From NCBI RefSeq assembly GCF_013155365.1, contig NZ_JABJRA010000011.1, forward strand, positions 1-64,000: a stretch of DNA of 64,000 nt. The letters are read 5' to 3'. Position numbers and translations under genes: made by a program. Source of the DNA: Nocardioides sp. zg-DK7169 (GTDB lineage Bacteria; Actinomycetota; Actinomycetes; Propionibacteriales; Nocardioidaceae). The notes below the pieces were generated by a model that saw only the letters and a list, made by a program, of their open reading frames with translations, ran no database searches and had not been told where the DNA came from. Each line of letters starts with the position of its first letter. Within the stretch, counting starts at the first letter, position 1. Shown in pieces: positions 7,929 through 13,975 of the stretch.

Positions 7929-8482
7929 CCGGAGAGCAGGGCGGCCCGGGCGGGTTGGGTGACCTGGCGGCGCGGATCGACCGGATCGAGTCGACCGAGC
8001 AGATCCGCCAGCTCGCCTACCGCTACGCCCAGGCCCTCGACAGCCGGGACGTCGACGGTCTGGCGGGCCTGTTCGTCGAGGACGTCACCACCCATGACGG
8101 CCGGGTCGGCCGGGAGGCGCTGGCGCAGTGGTACGACCCGGTGCTGCGTCCCTACGGCATCACCTTCCACCTGGTCGCCAACCACACGATCGAGTTCACC
8201 GACCCCGACCACGCGACCGGGGTGGTCTACTGCCGCCCCGAGCACGAGGTCGACGGCGAGTGGATCGTGATGCCGATGCAGTACTGGGACCGCTACGAGC
8301 GCCGCGACGGGCAGTGGTACTTCAAGTCCCGCAGCACGCACGTCTTCTACGCCGCCGACGTCGCGGCGAGCCCGCTCGCCGCACCCGGCCGCTTCCACTT
8401 CCCCGGCAACCCGTTCATCAGCCGAGCGGACCTGCCGGAGCGGTGGCAGACGTGGCGGGACTTCTGGTCCAGCGACGACTGA
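7925..8482 (+). CDS. SnoaL/NTF2-like protein
   Basis: A 185-residue protein with the SnoaL-like polyketide-cyclase/ring-hydroxylating-beta-subunit fold. It starts with a helix of the form IRQLAYRYAQALDSRDVDGLAGLF, followed by curved beta strands (THVFYAADV). GTG 7925 overlaps the previous stop. Such proteins act as small-molecule isomerases or cyclases, or resemble beta subunits of ring-hydroxylating oxygenases. As last gene of the operon it could process the ring-fission or side-chain intermediate; the exact reaction cannot be told. A large hairpin follows 20 nt downstream. Confidence 0.78.
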   Translation: MTGEQGGPGGLGDLAARIDRIESTEQIRQLAYRYAQALDSRDVDGLAGLFVEDVTTHDGRVGREALAQWYDPVLRPYGITFHLVANHTIEFTDPDHATGVVYCRPEHEVDGEWIVMPMQYWDRYERRDGQWYFKSRSTHVFYAADVAASPLAAPGRFHFPGNPFISRADLPERWQTWRDFWSSDD

Positions 8483-8502
8483 CCAGCCTCCACCGCACCA
8501 GC

Positions 8503-8546
8503 CCACGGGCCGGGCCGGTCCCCCGGGGGACCGGCCCGGCCCGTGG
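8503..8546 (+). terminator. Strong hairpin terminating the catabolic operon
   Basis: A perfect inverted repeat with 22-bp arms and no separate spacer (8503-8524 and 8525-8546), very GC-rich, 20 nt after the SnoaL-like stop codon. It lacks a U-tract, as is common for actinobacterial terminators. Confidence 0.75.
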
Positions 8547-8567
8547 CGTTCGGTGGAGGAGACCGCC

Positions 8568-8601
8568 GGTCGAGCAGGCCGTTGCTCGAGCTTGTCGAGA
8601 C
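8568..8601. repeat. Dispersed GTCGAG...CTCGAC-type palindromic repeat
   Basis: Contains GGTCGAGCAGGCC (8568-8580) and GCTCGAGCTTGTCGAGAC (8584-8601), relatives of the GTCTCGACA-GGCTCGACC element dispersed in many Nocardioides-type genomes. Related copies in this window are inside the neighbouring HNH gene (8808-8823) and at 21882-21900. Confidence 0.5.
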
Positions 8602-8616
8602 TCCTGGGGAACCCGC

Positions 8617-8645
8617 TTGTTCTCGAACACATGTTCGACTAGACT
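8617..8645 (+). promoter_or_regulatory. LexA-controlled promoter (SOS box in the -35/-10 spacer)
   Basis: The -35 is TTGTTC (8617-8622) and the -10 is TAGACT (8640-8645), with a 17-nt spacer. The spacer is filled by TCGAAC-ACAT-GTTCGA (8623-8638), a perfect match to the actinobacterial SOS box TCGAAC-N4-GTTCGA. The -10 ends 5 nt before ATG 8651, so the transcript should be leaderless and fully blocked by bound LexA. Confidence 0.85.
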
Positions 8646-8650
8646 GAGGC

Positions 8651-9976
8651 ATGGCCTCCCCCGAACTCCCCGACTGCGACACCCCAGCCGCCGTGCTGGC
8701 CTTCGCACAGGCGCAGCGGGCTGCGGCCCAGGCCGCGGAGGTCAAGGTCCTGGAGGCCGCGCTCCTATGGGCGGCGATGCACCCCGAGGAGTCGATCTCG
8801 GACGGGGCCTCGACAGGCTCGACGAACGGGACTGCCGGGCTGATCTTCGCCGAGATCGCGGTCCCGCTGGCAGGTGAAGGAGCTCCCCTGGTCGCGGAGT
8901 TCGCGCCGATGGAGCTCGGTGCCGCGCTTGGCCTCTCGACCGACTCCGCGAGGTCGCTCATCGGGGACGCGCTCGAGCTGGCGCACCGGCTCAAGCGGAC
9001 CTGGGCGCTCGTGCAGGCGGGAACGGTCCCGACCTGGAAGGGCCGGCGCCTGGCGCAGCTGACGAGGCTGCTCCCGCCGGACGGCGCCGACTTCGTCGAC
9101 CGCCAGCTCGCCGCCGTCGTCGGCAACGTCGGCTGGGCTGCGATCGAGCGGCTCGTCGATCACGCCCGGGTCACCTTCGACCCGGAAGGTGCCGAGAAGC
9201 AGCGCCGCCAGGCCGCCGACGGGCGCCGCTTCGACGTGCACACCGAGGCCGTCGACTTCGACGGGACCGTGCAGGTCGAGGGGACCCTCGACCTCGCCGA
9301 CGCGCTCGATCTGGACGCCGCGATCCGGCAGGGAGCCCAAGAGCTCGCCGCGCTGGGCTCGGAGGAGTCCCTCGACGTGCGCCGCTCGATGGCCGCCGGC
9401 GAACTGGCCCGGGGCCAGCTGACCCTCGACCTGAGGGTCGAGGCCGGCGGCGGGACCACTGCGGCGGTGAAGCCGCGGCAGGTCGTCATCCACGTGCACC
9501 TCTCCGAAGCGGCCCTCGGCGGGAAGCCGGGCATCGCGCGGGTCGAGGAGACCCGCTCCATCGTCTCCACCGAGCAGGTCCGCGACTGGTGCGGACCCGA
9601 CACCCAGGTGACGCTCAAGCCGGTCATCGACCTCGACGCCCACCACCACACCGACGCCTACGCCGTCCCCGACCGGCTCAGCGAGCAGACCCGTCTCTCC
9701 CAACCGAGCTGCGCGTTCCCATGGTGCGAACGCCCCGCCCGCCGCTGCGACACCGACCACGTCGTGGCCCACGGTTCGGGCGGCCCGACGTGCTCCTGCA
9801 ACCTCGCACCGCTCTGCCGCCGACATCACCGGGCCAAGACCCACACCGGCTGGACCTACGACAAGACCGGTCCCACGACCCACCTTTGGCGATCGCCGCA
9901 CGGGCTCCACCTCGTCAAGGAACGCGGGGCCACCCGGCTGCTCACTGCACACCCACCCGACGACCAGGACTCCTGA
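8651..9976 (+). CDS. DUF222 / HNH endonuclease (13E12-repeat family)
   Basis: A 441-residue protein. Residues about 1-330 form the helical DUF222 domain, and the C-terminus carries an HNH nuclease fold: CAFPWCERP, then CDTDHVVAH (catalytic His), an Asn in CNLAPLC, and RRHHRAKTH. These proteins are multicopy in actinobacteria (13E12-repeat proteins of mycobacteria) and often DNA-damage-induced. The promoter has a perfect LexA box in the spacer, so SOS induction is expected. A dispersed palindromic repeat is embedded in frame at 8808-8823, encoding part of ASTGSTN. Mobile-element-like behaviour is suspected for the family, but no terminal repeats are visible here. Confidence 0.88.
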   Translation: MASPELPDCDTPAAVLAFAQAQRAAAQAAEVKVLEAALLWAAMHPEESISDGASTGSTNGTAGLIFAEIAVPLAGEGAPLVAEFAPMELGAALGLSTDSARSLIGDALELAHRLKRTWALVQAGTVPTWKGRRLAQLTRLLPPDGADFVDRQLAAVVGNVGWAAIERLVDHARVTFDPEGAEKQRRQAADGRRFDVHTEAVDFDGTVQVEGTLDLADALDLDAAIRQGAQELAALGSEESLDVRRSMAAGELARGQLTLDLRVEAGGGTTAAVKPRQVVIHVHLSEAALGGKPGIARVEETRSIVSTEQVRDWCGPDTQVTLKPVIDLDAHHHTDAYAVPDRLSEQTRLSQPSCAFPWCERPARRCDTDHVVAHGSGGPTCSCNLAPLCRRHHRAKTHTGWTYDKTGPTTHLWRSPHGLHLVKERGATRLLTAHPPDDQDS

Positions 9977-10061
9977 GAACTCCGGCCTCGGGCCAGACGC
10001 GGAACCCGTCCTCGTGGATGTCGACCACGGTCAGGAAGGTGACCACCTCGCCGGGAGTGAG

Positions 10062-10135
10062 TAGGGCGGGTGGGGCTCGAACCCACGACCCAAGGATTAT
10101 GAGTCCTCTGCTCTAACCGACTGAGCTACCGCCCC
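10062..10135 (-). tRNA. tRNA with CAT anticodon (tRNA-Ile2 or elongator tRNA-Met)
   Basis: A complete cloverleaf: 7-bp acceptor (GGGGCGG with CCGCCCT, G1-U72 wobble), D-arm GCTC...GAGC, anticodon stem GAGGA/TCCTT with loop CTCATAA (anticodon CAT), and T-arm GTGGG-TTCGAGC-CCCAC. CCA is not encoded. The anticodon stem lacks the three G-C pairs of initiator tRNA. The GACTCATAATC context resembles the E. coli ileX tRNA, whose C34 is modified to lysidine by TilS, so tRNA-Ile(AUA) is at least as likely as Met. Sequence alone does not settle this. Confidence 0.92.
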
Positions 10136-10325
10136 GCGAGCACCGACGATGAAGTCGGGCTCTCAGCGCGCCGAGCGTATCGCTGGCGCCGCCGCACCAG
10201 GGACGCGGGTGCGACGCTGGACCGGGACGGGCGAGGCAGGGAGCCGCGGGGTCGAAAAACGGGATGACGGCGCTTGGACCCGCCCGGGATGCTTCACCGG
10301 AACCGAACGGAGCACGCATCACACC

Positions 10326-11495
10326 ATGGACGAGATCAGCACGCGCTTCCTCAGCTGGGCGTCGGTCCTGGCGGACAACACCCGGGCGCAGGCCCAGACG
10401 ACCAGCGAGATGGCCTTCATCCATCCGCACCTTGCGCTGATGCCCGACGCCCACCTCGGCAAGGGCGCCACGGTCGGGTCGGTCATCCCGACCCTTGGCG
10501 CGATCATCCCGGCGGCAGTGGGGGTGGACATCGGCTGCGGCATGATCGCGGTCCGCACCCAGCACGTCGCCCGGGACCTGCCCACGGACCGGCGTCCGCT
10601 GCGGGAGGCCATCGAGACGGCGGTCCCGCTGTCGGCGGGGAGGTACAACCGCGCCGTCACCCGGCCCCACACCGAGGAGCGGGTCGCCACCCTCGCCGAC
10701 GCCGCCGCACAGGCCGGGTTCGACCCCGCGTCGTACGCCAAGAACTGGCGGCTGCAGCTCGGCACGCTCGGTTCGGGCAACCACTTCATCGAGGTGAGCC
10801 TGGACGAGGAGGACCGGGTCTGGCTGTTCCTGCACTCCGGGTCGCGGGGCCTGGGCAACAAGATCGCGCAGCACCACATCGAGGTCGCGCAGCGCTACTG
10901 CGCCCGGCACCACATCACCCTGCCCGACCGCGACCTGGCCTACCTCGTCGAGGGAACGACGGAGTTCGACCGGTACCTCGCCGAGCTCGGGTGGGCGCAG
11001 GAGTTCGCCTACCAGAACCGCGCCGAGATGATGGACCGCGTCGTCGCCTGCTTCGAGGACTGGCTCGGCGAGCCGGTCCTGCGCGAGCAGGAGGTGAACT
11101 GCCACCACAACTACACCGCGCGCGAGCACCACTTCGGCAAGGACGTCTGGCTCTCCCGCAAGGGCGCGATCTCGGCGCGGGAGGGCGAGTGGGGTCTCAT
11201 CCCCGGCTCGATGGGCACCCGGTCGTACGTCGTGCAGGGCCGCGGCAACCCGCTGGCGCTGCACAGCGCCCCGCACGGCGCGGGGCGGGAGCACTCCCGC
11301 AACGCGGCGCGCAGGAAGTTCACCCGCGACCAGCTGCGCGAGGCCATGACCGGCATCGAGTACCGCGACACCGAGGCCTTCATCGACGAGATCCCCGCGG
11401 CGTACAAGGACATCGACGTCGTGATGGCCGACGCCGCGGACCTCGTCGAGATCCGTCACACGCTGCGGCAGATCGTCAACGTCAAGGGCGACTGA
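10326..11495 (+). CDS. rtcB: RtcB-family RNA ligase
   Basis: A 389-residue RtcB ligase. Visible metal-site motifs are VGVDIGCGM (Cys ligand), LGSGNHFIE (His) and NCHHNY. His317 in LHSAPHGAGR matches the His that is guanylylated in the family (His337 in E. coli). RtcB joins 2',3'-cyclic-phosphate or 3'-phosphate RNA ends to 5'-OH using GTP and Mn2+, in RNA repair or tRNA healing. ATG 10326 begins the conserved N-terminus; in-frame codons upstream are in non-conserved sequence. There is no archease or RtcA gene beside it. It lies next to a CAT-anticodon tRNA on the other strand. Confidence 0.92.
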   Translation: MDEISTRFLSWASVLADNTRAQAQTTSEMAFIHPHLALMPDAHLGKGATVGSVIPTLGAIIPAAVGVDIGCGMIAVRTQHVARDLPTDRRPLREAIETAVPLSAGRYNRAVTRPHTEERVATLADAAAQAGFDPASYAKNWRLQLGTLGSGNHFIEVSLDEEDRVWLFLHSGSRGLGNKIAQHHIEVAQRYCARHHITLPDRDLAYLVEGTTEFDRYLAELGWAQEFAYQNRAEMMDRVVACFEDWLGEPVLREQEVNCHHNYTAREHHFGKDVWLSRKGAISAREGEWGLIPGSMGTRSYVVQGRGNPLALHSAPHGAGREHSRNAARRKFTRDQLREAMTGIEYRDTEAFIDEIPAAYKDIDVVMADAADLVEIRHTLRQIVNVKGD

Positions 11496-11500
11496 TCCAC

Positions 11501-11523
11501 CCGCGGTTCGGCCTAGACCGCGG
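11501..11523 (+). terminator. Hairpin after rtcB
   Basis: Inverted repeat CCGCGGT (11501-11507) / ACCGCGG (11517-11523) with a 9-nt loop, starting 5 nt after the rtcB stop codon. Confidence 0.45.
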
Positions 11524-11547
11524 CGGGTCGGGGCCGAATCCGCTCCG

Positions 11548-11572
11548 TGGGAGCGCTCCCGTGGGCTAGGTT
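11548..11572 (+). promoter_or_regulatory. CebR/CelR-like operator plus -10 box
   Basis: TGGGAGCGCTCCCG (11548-11561) contains the perfect 12-bp palindrome GGGAGCGCTCCC and matches 13 of 14 positions of TGGGAGCGCTCCCA, the operator of the LacI-family regulators CebR (Streptomyces) and CelR (Thermobifida). It lies just upstream of a -10 box TAGGTT (11567-11572) that precedes ATG 11580 by 7 nt, so a bound repressor would cover the promoter. Confidence 0.6.
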
Positions 11573-11579
11573 CGCCGCG

Positions 11580-11825
11580 ATGAAAAATTCACCTATCGTC
11601 GGGGGCCCGCTGGACGGGGCCGAGGCGCAGCTGCCTGTCGGGGGCGACGTGCCGAGCGACCACCAGATGCTGCTCACCCGCGTCGGGGACACCTGGCACG
11701 CCTACCTGCTCGTGCCCCGGCCGGACTCCGAGGAGCGGATCCTCAGCCACCTCGGCGAGGTCGACCAGCTGCCGCAGCTGCGCGACGAGCTCAGCACCAG
11801 CGCCTCCGCGATCGCCTCGGCCTGA
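11580..11825 (+). CDS. Small protein of unknown function
   Basis: An 81-residue acidic, soluble protein with no signal peptide; it begins KNSPIVGGPLDGAEAQL. The start is fixed by a -10 box TAGGTT 7 nt upstream (leaderless). I recognise no family. The CebR-like operator in its promoter would suggest cello-oligosaccharide or beta-glucoside regulation, but the protein does not resemble a sugar enzyme. It is convergent with the tocopherol-cyclase homologue. Confidence 0.65.
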   Translation: MKNSPIVGGPLDGAEAQLPVGGDVPSDHQMLLTRVGDTWHAYLLVPRPDSEERILSHLGEVDQLPQLRDELSTSASAIASA

Positions 11826-11850
11826 CCTCGACCCTGCCGGGCGTCCTCGC

Positions 11851-12933
11851 CTAGTCGAGCACCACCGGCGCCGCGTCCACGTCGGTCGCCGTGCCGCCTC
11901 GGCGCAGCACCTCCGCACGGGCCCGCGCGATGCCGCCGTGCTCGAGCGCGGCGAGGGTCGACTCCCCCGACCACACCGTGCGACCGCGGTGTCGCACCAC
12001 GACCCGCATCTGCGCCGCGAGGTGCTCGATCGCGCCCGGGACGTTGCGCCGCTCGAGCGGCAGCGGCACTGGCAGCACGTGCGCCCGCCCGAGGTCGCCG
12101 CGTCCCTCGACCTCCACGCTCCAGCGCGCGCTGCGCCCCCGCAGCGACCAGTGCTCGTCGGCGACCTCCGCGCGCACCGGCGAGACCACCGGATCCCCCA
12201 GCCGCACCACCCGGCCGTCGGGCAGCCGGACCACGACCGCGGTCACCGTCGTACGCAGCGGCCCGGCGCTGACCTGGCCGCCGGCGAACGCGACGCACGC
12301 CGCGTCCTCGGCGAAGCCCTGCGCCTGGCCCCACCACCAGGAGTCGGGGAACCCGCCGCGGCCCCAGTTCTTCTCGCCGTACGCCGTCCAGCCGTCGAGG
12401 TCCCAGGCCTGCTCGCCGAGCACCGCCGTGCCGTGGGCCCGGCCGCCGAGCAGCCACGGGTGCCAGTACTGGTTGAGGCCCGGCACCGTCTGGAAGACGC
12501 TTGACCCGCCGAAGGAGCGCCGCGACCACGGGACCGCGTCCTCCAGCCGGACGTCGAGGCGTGCCGTCGGGCCGAGGTCGACGCGGAGCGCGTCGGGAGT
12601 CCCGTGGAAGGCGTCGCCGGCGCGTGCCCCGAGGCCGTCGGGTCCCGCCGTCGCCTCCGGGTGGACGGTGGTGCGCAGGAAGCCGCCCGGGTGCGCGGCC
12701 AGGCCCAGCGTCGCCCAGCGCCCGTCGGCGGCCCGGTTGACGCCGTTCAGCGCGATCACCACCCGCCCGGTGTGCGGGTCGGTGAAGCGCCAGAAGTAGC
12801 CCTCCATCGCGACGCCGTGGGCGCGCAGCGGGTCGCCGTACGGCAGGTCCGCGCCACTGGCCCGGTAGCGCGCCAACAGCCGCCGGGCCGCCCGCGCGGG
12901 CGCCGGGATCACCGTCGGGTCGAGGTCGGGCAC
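11851..12933 (-). CDS. Tocopherol-cyclase family homologue
   Basis: About 360 residues with the lipocalin-like features of the tocopherol cyclase family: YFWRFTDPHTG near the N-terminus, GLNQYWHPWLLGG, the signature GEKNWGRGGFPDSWWWGQ, and a beta-rich C-terminal half. Plant and cyanobacterial members (VTE1) close the chromanol ring of tocopherol. Actinobacteria do not make tocopherol, so the substrate is unknown; the bacterial branch may act on prenylquinones or other lipids. The start is uncertain. ATG 12966 would leave only 17 nt to the divergent DUF72 start, and GTG 12933 leaves room for promoters and starts just before the conserved region, so I chose 12933. Confidence 0.78.
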   Translation of the reverse strand: MPDLDPTVIPAPARAARRLLARYRASGADLPYGDPLRAHGVAMEGYFWRFTDPHTGRVVIALNGVNRAADGRWATLGLAAHPGGFLRTTVHPEATAGPDGLGARAGDAFHGTPDALRVDLGPTARLDVRLEDAVPWSRRSFGGSSVFQTVPGLNQYWHPWLLGGRAHGTAVLGEQAWDLDGWTAYGEKNWGRGGFPDSWWWGQAQGFAEDAACVAFAGGQVSAGPLRTTVTAVVVRLPDGRVVRLGDPVVSPVRAEVADEHWSLRGRSARWSVEVEGRGDLGRAHVLPVPLPLERRNVPGAIEHLAAQMRVVVRHRGRTVWSGESTLAALEHGGIARARAEVLRRGGTATDVDAAPVVLD

Positions 12934-12983
12934 CCCCGCACCATGCCCCGCTCCGCCGCTCCCCATGCCGCTACCGTGGCGCC

Positions 12984-13799
12984 ATGGGTCGGATCCGGGT
13001 CGGCATCTCTGGCTGGACGTACGCCGGGTGGCGCGGCGACTTCTACCCGAAGGGCCTGCCGCAGCGCGCCGAGCTCGCCCACGCGGCCAGCCGGCTGACC
13101 TCGGTGGAGATCAACGGCTCCTTCTACTCCCTCCAGCGCCCCACGTCGTACGCCGCGTGGCGCGAGCAGACCCCGGACGGTTTCGAGTTCGCGGTCAAGG
13201 GCGGCCGGTTCATCACCCACATGAAGAAGCTCCGCGACGTCGAGGTGCCGCTGGCCAACTTCTTCGCCTCCGGGGTGCTCGCGCTCGGCCCCAAGCTCGG
13301 CCCGGTGCTCTGGCAGCTGCCGGCGACCCTGCCGTTCGACGCCGAGCGCCTCGAGCACTTCTTCGGGCTGCTGCCGCGCACGACGCTGGAAGCCGCCGAG
13401 CTCGCGCGCCACCACGACGCGAAGGTGCCCGAGGACCGCTCCCTCACCGTCGCCGAGGCCGACCGCCCGATCCGGCACGTGCTGGAGTTCCGCAGCGAGT
13501 CGTTCTGCACCGACGAGGCCTTCGACCTGATGCGCCGCCACGGGATCGGGTGCGTCGTCGCGGACACCGCCGGGCGGTTCCCCAGGGCCGAGGTCGTCAC
13601 CAGCGACGTGGTCTACGTGCGCCTGCACGGCGACACCGAGCTCTACACCAGCGGCTACTCCCCCGAGGCGCTCGAGCGCTGGGCCACGCGCTGCCGCGAG
13701 TGGGCGCAAGAGCAGGACGTCTACGTCTACTTCGACAACGACGCCAAGGGCTTCGCCCCGCACGACGCGATGGCGCTCAGCGCGCTGCTCGGACTCTGA
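12984..13799 (+). CDS. DUF72 (YecE-like) protein
   Basis: A 271-residue TIM-barrel DUF72 protein. Family hallmarks are the N-terminal GISGWTYAGWRGDFYP, VEINGSFY, FAVKGGRFITH, VLEFRSESF and a C-terminal VYVYFDNDAKGFAPHDA. The biochemical function of the family is unknown; a nucleotide- or metal-handling role has been suggested from structures. A -10 box TACCGT (12972-12977) ends 6 nt before the ATG, implying a leaderless transcript. It is divergent from the tocopherol-cyclase homologue. Confidence 0.88.
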   Translation: MGRIRVGISGWTYAGWRGDFYPKGLPQRAELAHAASRLTSVEINGSFYSLQRPTSYAAWREQTPDGFEFAVKGGRFITHMKKLRDVEVPLANFFASGVLALGPKLGPVLWQLPATLPFDAERLEHFFGLLPRTTLEAAELARHHDAKVPEDRSLTVAEADRPIRHVLEFRSESFCTDEAFDLMRRHGIGCVVADTAGRFPRAEVVTSDVVYVRLHGDTELYTSGYSPEALERWATRCREWAQEQDVYVYFDNDAKGFAPHDAMALSALLGL

Positions 13800-13926
13800 C
13801 CCGCGCCTGAGGCCTCGACTCGACCGTCACAAGTATCGACTCGACGCTCGGAGGTCGCGGGTCGACTCGGTGCAGCATGCGCTGAGTGACCTCTGCTCGT
13901 GCAGCAGAACCGTCCGCCACATGCAG

Positions 13927-13963
13927 ACGGACCCGCCCCCGCGAAGGCGGGTGACGGGTCCGT
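13927..13963. terminator. Nested hairpin terminator downstream of the phosphatase gene
   Basis: Arms ACGGACCCG (13927-13935) and CGGGTCCGT (13955-13963) enclose an inner CCCGC/GCGGG stem. It lies 13 nt past the stop codon of the minus-strand phosphatase gene and could also stop transcripts from DUF72. The 13800-13926 stretch holds no gene that I can see. Confidence 0.65.
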
Positions 13964-13975
13964 GTGGAGTGCAGG

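Noticed and set aside
8503..8546. CRISPR or transposon end at the 44-bp palindrome
   Set aside because: Single copy, no spacers, no transposase and no target duplication; position after an operon fits a terminator.
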